NCBI GenBank assembly: GCA_022775045.1
Contig: JALFLB010000028.1
Span: forward strand, 1-64,000
Direction of reading: 5' to 3'
Length of the DNA: 64,000 bases
Source: Agathobacter sp.
GTDB lineage: Bacteria > Bacillota > Clostridia > Lachnospirales > Lachnospiraceae
The position numbers and the translations under genes are program-made. How positions within the stretch are numbered: position 1 is the stretch's first letter; each line of letters starts with the position of its first letter. Shown here one piece after another: positions 1 to 9,780 of the stretch. The notes under the pieces were generated by a model. That model was not told the DNA's origin and did no database searches. It was given only the letters and a program-made list of their open reading frames with translations.

Positions 1-3
1 CAT
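1..3 (-). other. Start codon (ATG) of a minus-strand gene running out of the window; proposed 5' end of the target phosphatase gene supplied by the element
   Basis: Reverse complement of 1-18 reads AGGAGTTAAAAATAGATG, a good RBS and start at the window edge. The 5'UTR resembles that of the truncated phosphatase start at 56739-56741. Confidence 0.5.
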
Positions 4-137
4 CTATTTTTAACTCCTTTTTTATCTCGGATTATCTCGGTTTTTCCTTATTTTTCAAGCATTTGCGCACTTTTTCAGTCTATCAAGATTTTTCCCATTT
101 CTCGGCTTATTTTGGCTTATCTCGGTATATTTCTTCC

Positions 138-356
138 TTCAAATGGTCTAAAATATGGTCTAAAATGGTCTCTGATTTCAAATTTAGACCAGCCAACATT
201 TGCCGTTCTCCTATGTCTGAAACCTTTGATTTTCCGAAAAAAATTGGTCTAAAAATTTTACCCTTTTTCAATCTGTTTTAGACCACGACCATCTTCAAAG
301 CCTTGAATTTACTGACTTTCTAGCCATTTTACGAAATGGTCTAAATTAGACCATTT
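138..356. repeat. Cluster of GGTCTAAA / TTTAGACC repeats next to the integrase gene (probable integrase arm-type sites)
   Basis: GGTCTAAA at 145-152, 157-164, 246-253 and 338-345; TTTAGACC at 183-190 and 277-284; a near-perfect palindrome AAATGGTCTAAATTAGACCATTT at 334-356. Confidence 0.6.
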
Positions 357-1623
357 ACCCCATCTTCTTGAATTTGACCTTGTCCTCCTTCATACCTAAC
401 TGCCGAAACTCATTTTCAGCTTCTGCCTGCTTCTTGGCAAGCTTCTCCACTTCTTCTCTCGCGTCATCCAGCTTAAGATGTGTATAGGTATTGAGAGTGA
501 CACTGATATCCGAATGACCCATCAGATACTGAAGTACCTTTGGATTCATTCCGGACTTCGCCATATTAGAGCAGTATGTGTGTCTGCATACATGAGGTGT
601 AATTTTAGGAAGCTGTACACGATAGATGCTGTTGTATTTGTCAACCGCATGCTGGAAATATTTCTCCCAGTGCATTGCCACCATAGGTTTACCGTCCTTA
701 TCAAAGCAAAGGAAACCGGAATAACCATCAATCATAGGTTCTACCTTCTGTGGTCTGCGATTTTTCAATATACGCTGAAAACATTCGTATACATCATCCT
801 GCATCGGAATCACTCTTGTACCGGCGTAGGTCTTTGTTGTATCAATATAGACCAGCGTCCCAGTCTTCTGCAGCTGGTGATCAATATTGATAGTTCTGTT
901 CTCCATATCCAAATCCTTAACAGTCAGCCCTGTAAATTCCGAAATACGCATTCCTGTCTTAAACAGAATGTACATACCGTCATAATACTTGCTATAGTGC
1001 GTATCATTTTTGATGAAATCAAGGAAAGTTCTTTCCTGTTTTCTTGTAATGGCCTCACGAGTGACCGCATCATTTACCACCACAGTTGCCAGTTGAAATT
1101 CAAATGGATTCTTTCTTAATATATCATCATCCACTGCCATCTGAAATGCCGGTCTAACTACCCCTCTGATGGAATGAATCGCCGAATAGCTTTTCTTATC
1201 CACCTGCTGCAACCTAATCAACCACTCCTTCGCATCCGACAATCTGATTTTATCAATTCGTCTTGCGCCAAAGGGATCCTTATCCAGCAAATTGATTACA
1301 GTACCATAACCAGCTCTGGTTGTATGCTTAACACCTGTCTTGGTTGCAATGTATTTCTTCACCAAGTCAAGAACTGTCAAGCCTGCGCCATCAGGAGTAA
1401 TCATATCATCCAAATCCCTGTTGATTGCTTTCTCCTGTTCTCGTAAAGGTGCATTATCTCTTTTTCCGGCGGGGATACTATCCGTAGCTACCAATCTCCA
1501 GCTGTAAACCGTCTTACGCTTTCCATTGCCATCTATGTATCGGAATTTGTATCGTCCATCCGCTTCTTGGCTCTCTCCTGTGCGAAGAATGCGATTTTTA
1601 CTATCGCGTCTTTTTTCGCTCAT
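355..1623 (-). CDS. int: Tyrosine site-specific integrase (Tn916/phage type)
   Basis: N-terminal arm-binding-like region, then catalytic motifs (KTGMRISEFTGL; HVCRHTYCSNMAKSGMNPKVLQYLMGHSDISVTLNTYTH). Confidence 0.95.
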   Translation of the reverse strand: MSEKRRDSKNRILRTGESQEADGRYKFRYIDGNGKRKTVYSWRLVATDSIPAGKRDNAPLREQEKAINRDLDDMITPDGAGLTVLDLVKKYIATKTGVKHTTRAGYGTVINLLDKDPFGARRIDKIRLSDAKEWLIRLQQVDKKSYSAIHSIRGVVRPAFQMAVDDDILRKNPFEFQLATVVVNDAVTREAITRKQERTFLDFIKNDTHYSKYYDGMYILFKTGMRISEFTGLTVKDLDMENRTINIDHQLQKTGTLVYIDTTKTYAGTRVIPMQDDVYECFQRILKNRRPQKVEPMIDGYSGFLCFDKDGKPMVAMHWEKYFQHAVDKYNSIYRVQLPKITPHVCRHTYCSNMAKSGMNPKVLQYLMGHSDISVTLNTYTHLKLDDAREEVEKLAKKQAEAENEFRQLGMKEDKVKFKKMG

Positions 1624-1760
1624 TGAACATCGTCTCCTTTCAAAATCGGGAGAGCCTTGCTGCTTTATTCATATAGCACATAGTATGTATCCGACTATGT
1701 ATTGATAGTGTACCACAGACAAGACTCTTTTTCCACAAGAAAATAAAAAACTTTTTTGAA

Positions 1761-1970
1761 TTAAATCACATTCATCTGACTGTCCATATACTTCTCAAAC
1801 TGCTCACGCTTAATCAGTGCTCTGTTGCCGTTCCAAAGAACAAAGTCAGCATCTGAATGTTCCTGAACAAAGAGCTTTAATTTCTTGTATCCGATACCGA
1901 AGTACTCCGATGCTTCATTCAGTGTTAATGTGTATTTCTGCCACCAGGGCAGCTCTTTCTTTTCCGTCAT
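1761..1970 (-). CDS. xis: Excisionase, Tn916 Xis-like
   Basis: 69 aa immediately upstream of int; WWQKYTLTLNEASEYFGIGYKKLKLFV winged-helix excisionase pattern. Confidence 0.85.
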   Translation of the reverse strand: MTEKKELPWWQKYTLTLNEASEYFGIGYKKLKLFVQEHSDADFVLWNGNRALIKREQFEKYMDSQMNVI

Positions 1971-2115
1971 ATCGACACCTCCATAAGATAGTAAGGTTCT
2001 TCCCTTCTATCTTCCTAAGCGCCTTTTGCCGAGATAATTCCGGTGAATGACGAAAAAAAGCAAAAAAATAAAACCTGCAGGTATATCTTCCCACAGGCCG
2101 CCTACCACATATACA

Positions 2116-2814
2116 TTATTCCTTCTTAGGATAAATCGAATTAATTAATTCTCCAAACGCTTCGTTCAATTCATAACGAGCAACTTTTATCGGATATATA
2201 AAATTATTTTCCTTGTCAATTGTACTATCTATCGCACCCATAATCTCATACATAACATCATCAAGCTTTTCGGCATTAGAATCATGAAAATAATCTGTTG
2301 TACTATTGTAATAGGAAAATGCCTGCTCTATTAATTCCTTAGAATAAGTTTTTTCAAGCTCATCCCACACTTTTTTTCTTTGTTCAACCATTCGATCCAA
2401 ATCGGATAGACATTCATAAAAATAACTAAACGCAGGAGAAGAAAAGAACTGATTTAGTATTCTACGATTTTTCTCAGATTCATATCCAAAATTAACACAA
2501 GATTTCTCTTTCCCTGTAATAGTGATTATTGAACTAACCGAGGCTGCATCAAGGCCAAGTTTATCACTTATAGCTGTCATAAGTTTTGTACCATTAGCAT
2601 AGCTTTCTTCATTAAGAATATATCCCAATTCACAATCAAATACTTCGCACATTTCTATAAGTATGTCCATAGGAGGCATTAGCACTCCAGATTCATAATT
2701 AGATATTTGTTTACCTGAAACTCCCAGTTTATCTCCAAGCGTTTTCTGCGACCAACATCTATTATCTCTCTCTTTCTTTATAATTTTACCTGTAACTTCT
2801 GCTGAATATTTCAT
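2116..2814 (-). CDS. XRE-family transcriptional regulator with C-terminal extension
   Basis: N-terminal HTH (WSQKTLGDKLGVSGKQISNYESGVLMPPMDIL). Confidence 0.85.
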   Translation of the reverse strand: MKYSAEVTGKIIKKERDNRCWSQKTLGDKLGVSGKQISNYESGVLMPPMDILIEMCEVFDCELGYILNEESYANGTKLMTAISDKLGLDAASVSSIITITGKEKSCVNFGYESEKNRRILNQFFSSPAFSYFYECLSDLDRMVEQRKKVWDELEKTYSKELIEQAFSYYNSTTDYFHDSNAEKLDDVMYEIMGAIDSTIDKENNFIYPIKVARYELNEAFGELINSIYPKKE

Positions 2815-2930
2815 ACGCCCTCCTTTTATTACCCAAAAAGTAATTATATTGTTTTATATTTACTTTACGTTTCAATCTAATTGAATTATAATAATATCAA
2901 TAAGAAAAGTCAACCATGGAGGAGAAAAAT

Positions 2931-3254
2931 ATGGAACATAACTACGATTACATTTTAACCAAACTCAGCTTTATTCTTAGTAAAAATGATATGGACAGAA
3001 TATCTCTAATTTCAAAAGACGAAATGCGTATAATCGTCGATGTCCATGGTATGAAATGCCTCCAAGCCAAAAAATTTATTAACAACATTATTAATGTAGT
3101 CAGAATTGTTTTTCGACTAATTATCATTCATGGTTACAACCACGGAACAGCAATCAAAGATATGCTCTCTCAAAATTTCTGTAATACCCACGTTTCAGAA
3201 AAGCACCTGGATCCCTATAACCAAGGTGTAACCCACATGCTAATCGCCGCGTAA
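2931..3254 (+). CDS. Small Smr-domain-like protein
   Basis: VDVHGMKCLQAKKFI...IIHGYNHGTAIKDML matches the Smr DxHG...HGxG-type pattern. The start is either 2916 or the internal ATG near 2931. Confidence 0.6.
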   Translation: MEHNYDYILTKLSFILSKNDMDRISLISKDEMRIIVDVHGMKCLQAKKFINNIINVVRIVFRLIIIHGYNHGTAIKDMLSQNFCNTHVSEKHLDPYNQGVTHMLIAA

Positions 3255-3269
3255 ATTACAAACCTTATT

Positions 3270-3782
3270 ATGAAAGGAGCCACAATTATGCCTAACAGTA
3301 GAAAAACCACGAACCAGGAGGAAATAAAGATGAGAAAACTTATTGTTGAAGCACCCGAATTAAAAGAAGGTCAATCTGACAGTTCTGGAGGAATTAGAGA
3401 AAACGGAAAGATGTCCGTTCAGTACAAGAATCCTGTTCCATATGTGGAGCCTACGATACCACCAGCAGTTCCACAGAAAACATATACGCAAAAAGACAGA
3501 CTCAAAGAACAGACAAAAGACTTTGTATTTGATGTAAGCATCGATATCTTATCAATGCTCTGGCATGAATATGGCAGACCTCTCTTACAGGCCAAATTAC
3601 ATCAATTAGTTCAAAATTCAATCACCTGCCTTGAGTCACCCGCAAAAAAAACTCAAACAATTGCCACACACAAAACCAAGACATCCCAAATCATTGATGC
3701 TGAATATATAGAAATCCGGGAAGCAGATAGCTTAGATAATAATGATAATATCATCCGCTTCCCGAAACAACAAGTTAGTTAA
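3270..3782 (+). CDS. Hypothetical protein
   Basis: ORF with an upstream GAAAGGAG RBS-like sequence, co-directional with the Smr gene. Confidence 0.5.
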   Translation: MKGATIMPNSRKTTNQEEIKMRKLIVEAPELKEGQSDSSGGIRENGKMSVQYKNPVPYVEPTIPPAVPQKTYTQKDRLKEQTKDFVFDVSIDILSMLWHEYGRPLLQAKLHQLVQNSITCLESPAKKTQTIATHKTKTSQIIDAEYIEIREADSLDNNDNIIRFPKQQVS

Positions 3783-5292
3783 TGCGTACACAATAGTCTA
3801 AGCTAATCCAACCAGCTCCAGATTTCAATTTACCCCATCCAAGTGTTGAGCCACTACTGCTCTTCACCTGGACGATGGTAAATACACCCTTCCCGGTATA
3901 TCTTCCGGTTTTAGCAGTATTGGTTCCGGCACCTTTTCTGATATTCAGATCATCAATGTCAACCTTTACCAGGAACGGACAATCCGCATTTGAATACTCT
4001 GCCACAAAATCATTTCCACCATCAACCTCAGCACCATACACAGCCTTCCCATTCCAGTCATAAACTGTATAGCCACTATACTTCTCCGCCATCGCCTTAG
4101 CATTGTCAAGCACAGTATAAGCACCAAGCTGAGAAACAGCATCCTTCCAATTCTTCCTTACCCTATAGTACTTCACCACAACATCAGAAGAGCCAGAATC
4201 CTTCACATCGTACTTAGTCAGTTCCCATCTCTCTATAATGGAACACAACTTCTCCACATAGGTTAATGATGTCGCATAGCCGCCATTCTTAATAATTTGC
4301 ACTGCCTTCTTATAATCAGTACATTCCTTCAAGCCCGCATACCTAGGCTTGCTGCCATTTTTAGCGCCAAGCAGATAAGCACTATGATCTGCAATGGAAT
4401 CCTCCACGCATCCATATCTTCTGAAATCATCAGTAATAGCCACATAGCTTCCATCTGCATTCTGCTCCTGAGTCTTCTTGGTATAAATACTAACACCATC
4501 CCAAGTAGAACCACCCCAGGTATTCCCCGAAAGAGATTTCTTCATGCCAAAGCAATTATTGGCACCCTGTGCCAGTTCACTCTTACCATAGCCACTCTCC
4601 AGAATAAACTGTGCCATCGATACGGATGCCAGAATGCCGCTCTTCTTCTGGTCAGCTGTAAATAACGCACCAACCTTATCAATCACCTGAGCTTCTGTCA
4701 TCTTCTGAAACTCCCTTGCCTGCATACCGGAAGGAATCACTGCATTGACACCACCAAGCTGAGACGTAACCTTTTCTGCCAGTTCCCCAAGTCTTGCGTA
4801 AAGCCAATTTCCCGGACAGCTTTTATTGGCAAACCATCTGTGGACTGTGATGAGCATTTCATCATCCTCTGGCTCGTAAGACAAGGACTTCTCCTGATCC
4901 CCAATCCAAAGCAGCTTCTTCTTGCCATTTCTCCTGCAGATATCGGTACAGAGGTCTATCAGTTTCGCATACACCACCTCGTACATGATATAAGGCTCCA
5001 CCTTGTCCGAAGCGCACTCAATGGTAATCGCCCTCTGATCATTAGCATTGCTGGAGGTACACCAGGAACGATTCTTCTCTTCCACATACATGCCTACCCT
5101 ACCATCTTTATCAATCCCATAATTAGAAGAGGCCTGGGTAGAGGTTCTGTAAAACCAATCTCCCAAGCCTTCTGCAGTGCACTGTCCAACAACACAGTGC
5201 GGTGTGATTCTGTCAATTCTATGTGTTCTTAATCCTGAATGATTCGGACTAAGCTTCGTATACGCCACAAGCGGACTGTTTGTAAATCCCAT
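3775..5292 (-). CDS. Endolysin: N-acetylmuramoyl-L-alanine amidase plus glucosaminidase plus C-terminal SH3-like region
   Basis: Amidase_2-like N-terminus (RITPHCVVGQCTAEGLGDWF...ITVHRWFANKSCPGNWL), glucosaminidase region (SILASVSMAQFILESGYGKSELAQGANNCFGMK), C-terminal LNIRKGAGTNTAKTG. Confidence 0.9.
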   Translation of the reverse strand: MGFTNSPLVAYTKLSPNHSGLRTHRIDRITPHCVVGQCTAEGLGDWFYRTSTQASSNYGIDKDGRVGMYVEEKNRSWCTSSNANDQRAITIECASDKVEPYIMYEVVYAKLIDLCTDICRRNGKKKLLWIGDQEKSLSYEPEDDEMLITVHRWFANKSCPGNWLYARLGELAEKVTSQLGGVNAVIPSGMQAREFQKMTEAQVIDKVGALFTADQKKSGILASVSMAQFILESGYGKSELAQGANNCFGMKKSLSGNTWGGSTWDGVSIYTKKTQEQNADGSYVAITDDFRRYGCVEDSIADHSAYLLGAKNGSKPRYAGLKECTDYKKAVQIIKNGGYATSLTYVEKLCSIIERWELTKYDVKDSGSSDVVVKYYRVRKNWKDAVSQLGAYTVLDNAKAMAEKYSGYTVYDWNGKAVYGAEVDGGNDFVAEYSNADCPFLVKVDIDDLNIRKGAGTNTAKTGRYTGKGVFTIVQVKSSSGSTLGWGKLKSGAGWISLDYCVRIN

Positions 5293-5294
5293 AC

Positions 5295-5741
5295 CTACTC
5301 ACCATCCTTATTTTCGCCAGAAGAATCATTCTCTTCCTCACTTCTCTCATGCAACTGCTCTAACACAAGCTTAAGCTTTTCCGGAATTGGAAGCCCCAGA
5401 TGTGCTGCATTCTCAAGCGAAGAAATCCCCTCATTACTGAGATAAAAAAAGATCACTGCTGTTCTAAGCACTGATCCTGTTCCAATCACCTGTACATCCA
5501 AAATATTTGCAATTCCTACCAGCATGAAGATTAACACCTTCCTGCAGATGCCCTTAAATCCAACCTCCGAAGAGAGTTTCTTATCAGCAACTGCGCACAT
5601 GATTCCAGTGACGTAATCCATCACCACAAATAAGAGCAAAGCAAGAACTAACCCGTCACAACCTCCCAGAAAATAGCCAATCCAACCTCCAATGCCTGTA
5701 AACACCATTTGTACCATACTCCAAAATTCCTTCATTCTCAT
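5295..5741 (-). CDS. Phage holin (phage_holin_4 / toxin-secretion lysis type)
   Basis: Hydrophobic 148 aa protein next to the endolysin; VMDYVTGIMCAVADKKLSSEVGFKGICRKV motif. Confidence 0.85.
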   Translation of the reverse strand: MRMKEFWSMVQMVFTGIGGWIGYFLGGCDGLVLALLLFVVMDYVTGIMCAVADKKLSSEVGFKGICRKVLIFMLVGIANILDVQVIGTGSVLRTAVIFFYLSNEGISSLENAAHLGLPIPEKLKLVLEQLHERSEEENDSSGENKDGE

Positions 5742-5825
5742 ATCCTCCTTCGATTTTTGTATAGAAAAAACAGCTACCTCATAGAATTTCTCCGAAGCAA
5801 CTGCCTCATCTCAAAAATAATTATT

Positions 5826-7238
5826 TTACTGCTCCAGCAGTGTATAGGTCACCTTCATGGTTTTATCCGCAGTCTTTACAACAGGCGAACTTAAATTATT
5901 GATAGTTGCCAGATAATCTGTCCTGATGGCAAAAATACCATTGTTGGAACCACAGGTTAGATAGTATGTCAGCGGATATCCGATCACCGGCACGTACTGT
6001 CTGTCATTAGCATCAAATACCTCATAGGTTTCCGGATATCTCATAGTGAAATTATCCGTATTGATGATATAACAGCAATAACTGCCCGAGTATGAAGAAG
6101 CGCATTCAAAATATAACCTTCCATTTCTCGCCATAACCGGCTCCGACTGTCTGACTTCCACATCAACCTTTTGAACATTGGCTGAATTGCCTATCTCCTG
6201 ACGGTAAATATAGAATTTCACTCCATATCCATAGTTTTGAAAATACAGATACCCACGGTAGCAGTAAACATCACTTCTTTCATAACCAAGCCTCATGGCA
6301 CTGCCAATCATATTGGTCATTGCATACTGCTTAACCGCATAGCCATTAGCCATATCAATCTCGGTAACCACAAAGTTCCCGCCATTTGAAACGGAATAGG
6401 AAGAGCCTGACACGATGTACAACTTGTCTGTTTCCTCATCATAGTTGTATGAAAAATACTGCTGGCTTATCGCCTGTGTAAATGTAATATCCGTTTCTTC
6501 CAAAAGTGTTCTCACTGCCCCCGGTCTGTCAAACAGAGAAATGGTATGAATGTTTGCCCGATACCTGCTAATTCTCACAGACGTTGTACTTGTAATTGTA
6601 AAGTAATACACACTGTCTGTGGATGCATCAATCTTAACAATCCACTTTATTCCTGTTCCATATAGTGTATATGACATGGTTCTGTCCTGTCCATTGATTC
6701 CACTATTGGTACCTGTATAACGCAAAAGACCACTTCCTATGCTTTTGTAATACGGATACAGCTCTCTTGTCGGTTCTACATCCAGCCCTCGATTTCCATA
6801 TCCTCCTAACGCATGTGTCAGAGCAACACAGGCAATCGTTCCGTTTCCTTCCGCAGTATCAAAATCATAAACATACTTCACTCTCCGATTTTCCATATCA
6901 ATTTCAGACTCTGTTGCATTAAAATTACCGCGCAGCGTCTGTCCGGAAGAATTCTGCTGGTCATATACTGCACAACCGGTCTGCTCCACATCACCAGGCA
7001 GTGAAATATTATCTGCATTCTCATCTAATGCTTTGTTTAGGAGAAGCAGGCCACCGGTCAAGGTCTTATAGTAATTGACATATTCGGTTGTAAACATAGG
7101 GTCTGCCGCTTTCACGTACCCCATCGGATTAAAAATATACTGGAGCGCATTGGTAACCATGTTTTCTTCCTCAATCACTTCCACCTCTCTGGTATGTACA
7201 TCCCGAAGTTCAATTTTTGTTTTTCCTTTCAGCATCAC
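5826..7238 (-). CDS. Phage tail/fibre or baseplate-associated protein
   Basis: 470 aa aromatic-rich protein between tail genes and holin; position. Confidence 0.55.
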   Translation of the reverse strand: MMLKGKTKIELRDVHTREVEVIEEENMVTNALQYIFNPMGYVKAADPMFTTEYVNYYKTLTGGLLLLNKALDENADNISLPGDVEQTGCAVYDQQNSSGQTLRGNFNATESEIDMENRRVKYVYDFDTAEGNGTIACVALTHALGGYGNRGLDVEPTRELYPYYKSIGSGLLRYTGTNSGINGQDRTMSYTLYGTGIKWIVKIDASTDSVYYFTITSTTSVRISRYRANIHTISLFDRPGAVRTLLEETDITFTQAISQQYFSYNYDEETDKLYIVSGSSYSVSNGGNFVVTEIDMANGYAVKQYAMTNMIGSAMRLGYERSDVYCYRGYLYFQNYGYGVKFYIYRQEIGNSANVQKVDVEVRQSEPVMARNGRLYFECASSYSGSYCCYIINTDNFTMRYPETYEVFDANDRQYVPVIGYPLTYYLTCGSNNGIFAIRTDYLATINNLSSPVVKTADKTMKVTYTLLEQ

Positions 7239-7249
7239 GCTTTACCTCC

Positions 7250-9151
7250 TTAATCTATTCCCACCGAATCCGATAGACCAACCAGCTTCATGGAACCATT
7301 CAGCTTCATCAGAGACACAGAATCCGCAAAGCCATATATGGTCTCATTCCACAGATTGAAATCAGCATTTTCTTCTATCTTTCTAAGTGTCACCTTATTG
7401 CTTCCCATTGAAATAACACCCACATACTCTTCAATGACAATCTTTCCATCCCACTCTGTATATCCGCTTGCGATGCCACTACCGGCAACAGCAGCTTTAC
7501 AGTTCGCAGGAGCAATGGTAATTTCACCACCCTCAACCGTCATATATACTTCCAGACGCTTTGCACTGTTTGCACCCAGTCCGCAGATTGGATACAAAAG
7601 CGATAGGATATTCTCCCCATCATGTAGCTTCTGCTTTGGCTGGTAATCCTCTATCCAGGTATCATCAATCCTATATAAAAATGTGACCACCGGATCCAGC
7701 TTTCTGGTAATCGGGACAGTCACATCTTCTTCCACAGTTTCATATTCGATCTCCGGAATTTCTTCCGCTTCCTTTGCCTCTGCTACAGCCTTTGCAATAA
7801 TACTATCCACTGTAGGCATCTGATGACTTGCTGTATATTCACCGGATACGCTCTCTTCCTCCGCAGTTACAATGCAGTTTACATTCCCAATGAAAAGGAC
7901 ACTGGTAGATTCAATGGACGCAAAGGTCACATCAATAATTCTGATTGGTTCACTTCCTACCAAAAGCTCTGATGCATTCTCGTAAGCACAGATCACATAC
8001 TTATTGGTTTCCACCTGGTTGAGAAGTCCAATAATATTCTTATCCGCCTTACTCTTTGCTGAAGAAAGCAGCGGATTTTTGCCGACTCCCTTTAGGGAAT
8101 GCTTTCCATGAATCTTATAGGTAATACTTGTAATGCAACTGATAGCATCCTTATCTGCATGACCGCCACTAAATCTCACCACATCCATCGGATCCAGCGC
8201 AGGATTTCCAATGGTACTGGAATCAAATGGCACATATCTTACAACTGCAATTGCATTTAGAATGTTTGTGATAACTGCTTCCCTGGTATTCTGTAATCCG
8301 TACTGCAAAAGCGGATTGATTCCAAGATTCATAGTCAGGCCATCATCCGGTTCTAAACAGTAATACTCAGATTTCGCATCCACCTCATTGGTAGAATAAA
8401 CTGCCGTATATCTTGTTACAAAGTCCGAATAGGAACTTGAAAACCTGTGCTTCGCTTCCAACTCCACCACAGGCTCATTTCCATAGGAAAACAGCTGCAA
8501 TTTTCCTTCTCTGTTAATCTGACACACTCTCCCAAGCACCTGCGCCACATAGAAAATCAAATCACGATATGTTTCAATATTTCCATCCGGATAGATACCC
8601 AAAAGCTCTGCACCATTTGGCATAGCTTCAATTTCTTCCTTGGTATGCGCCAGTTCTACCTTGCACTTCTCACAGGCATAACTTAAAAACTCATATGGAT
8701 AACCACTGGAACTATCCGTAGCTGTTGATTTTTCAAACCGAAGCATATAGTCATAAGCCTTAATCTCCAGAGTCTTGATATTCCTGTTTGCTTCACTTAT
8801 CTCATAGATTCCCATAGGGATTGTCTCCCAGAAACCATCCGCCAGCCGGATGGAATAGAAAAGTTCTACCGTTGCATCTTCTAATGAATACCGATCAACA
8901 TCTAAAAAAAGTGTGATGCCCATCTCTGCAGCATACACACTTCCAAGTTCAATCTCTGTAGATCCACAACACTGTCTGGTAATATATCCACTTCCTTTTA
9001 CAATGTCTTTATCTGTAAACTCATATTTTGTTCCCTTAACAGTCGTAATCCTTCCAGACCACTTCTGCCTCCTGGTATTTTCCTGCACCGCCTGCAGGAA
9101 TGCTTCACTTACCGGATACAAGAAATCACCTTCTTTCCATAGAAAAAGCAC
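7250..9151 (-). CDS. Phage tail protein (tail-associated/receptor-binding region)
   Basis: 633 aa, position after tape measure and distal tail gene; tail-hub-like N-terminus. Confidence 0.6.
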   Translation of the reverse strand: MLFLWKEGDFLYPVSEAFLQAVQENTRRQKWSGRITTVKGTKYEFTDKDIVKGSGYITRQCCGSTEIELGSVYAAEMGITLFLDVDRYSLEDATVELFYSIRLADGFWETIPMGIYEISEANRNIKTLEIKAYDYMLRFEKSTATDSSSGYPYEFLSYACEKCKVELAHTKEEIEAMPNGAELLGIYPDGNIETYRDLIFYVAQVLGRVCQINREGKLQLFSYGNEPVVELEAKHRFSSSYSDFVTRYTAVYSTNEVDAKSEYYCLEPDDGLTMNLGINPLLQYGLQNTREAVITNILNAIAVVRYVPFDSSTIGNPALDPMDVVRFSGGHADKDAISCITSITYKIHGKHSLKGVGKNPLLSSAKSKADKNIIGLLNQVETNKYVICAYENASELLVGSEPIRIIDVTFASIESTSVLFIGNVNCIVTAEEESVSGEYTASHQMPTVDSIIAKAVAEAKEAEEIPEIEYETVEEDVTVPITRKLDPVVTFLYRIDDTWIEDYQPKQKLHDGENILSLLYPICGLGANSAKRLEVYMTVEGGEITIAPANCKAAVAGSGIASGYTEWDGKIVIEEYVGVISMGSNKVTLRKIEENADFNLWNETIYGFADSVSLMKLNGSMKLVGLSDSVGID

Positions 9152-9187
9152 CAGCCAACTTAATGATGACTGATGCCCTCTTATTAA

Positions 9188-9706
9188 TTAGAATACAATA
9201 CCTTTTGATGCAAGAAATGCTTTAAATGCTCCATAAAACACTGGTGCACAAGCAGTAATGCCCGTCACAGCTAAATCCCCACCTTTATCTTTTACATAAT
9301 CCCATAAGGGATGCTGTGAATCAATTTGCTCTTGAATCAATCTCATGATTTCTTTTTCAATCAAAACATTATCCTCATCGGATGAAAAAATGTTTTTCAA
9401 TACCGCTAGTTGTTGTTCATCGAATTCCAATTGCTGTTTTTGAACTAATAATTGCTCTTTCAAAAGTTCTATATAATCATTCTGATTCTCAACAACTTTT
9501 TGCAACTGCAAATTTGTTTCAGCAGTATTACTGGCTGTTTGTTCCAGTGCATTTTGCATACGTTGACGTGTTTCGTATGCTTCATTTGATATTTCTCTAT
9601 ATCTTCTATTTGACTCCTCGATTTGTCTTTGTACCCCAGATGCCATATTCATTGTATATGACAAGTCCATTTTAGAAAAAGAATCATCAAATGCCATTTT
9701 CATCAT
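9188..9706 (-). CDS. Coiled-coil protein with C-terminal hydrophobic segment; probable moron
   Basis: 172 aa, long heptad-rich helix then AVTGITACAPVFYGAFKAFLA; flanked by AT-rich intergenic DNA inside the tail operon. Confidence 0.5.
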   Translation of the reverse strand: MMKMAFDDSFSKMDLSYTMNMASGVQRQIEESNRRYREISNEAYETRQRMQNALEQTASNTAETNLQLQKVVENQNDYIELLKEQLLVQKQQLEFDEQQLAVLKNIFSSDEDNVLIEKEIMRLIQEQIDSQHPLWDYVKDKGGDLAVTGITACAPVFYGAFKAFLASKGIVF

Positions 9707-9780
9707 ACCTTTCTAATAATATTTTATGGTTTGAACACATATCATTATAGTAGCAAAAGCACTTAATCGTCCACTAAATT

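Noticed and set aside
15-36. TCCTTTTTTATCTCGGATTATC versus TCCTTTCATATCTCGGAATATT (56752-56773) considered as the att core direct repeat
   Set aside because: Better explained as similar 5'UTRs (RBS region) of the original and element-supplied gene starts. The true crossover is probably inside the phosphatase coding start, just left of the window.
63-281. 72-aa ORF at the left end
   Set aside because: Not a credible gene. It is retained only because it contains the NICRSPMSE fragment discussed as a finding.
138-356. GGTCTAAA repeats considered as a CRISPR array
   Set aside because: Repeats are only 8-11 bp, in both orientations, with irregular spacing and no cas genes.
478-1119. Long plus-strand ORF antisense to the integrase
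   Set aside because: Shadow frame of a confidently assigned integrase; low-complexity translation without recognisable domains. The same reasoning removed most antisense ORFs in the track (for example 11195-12172, 10346-10900, 61130-61600).
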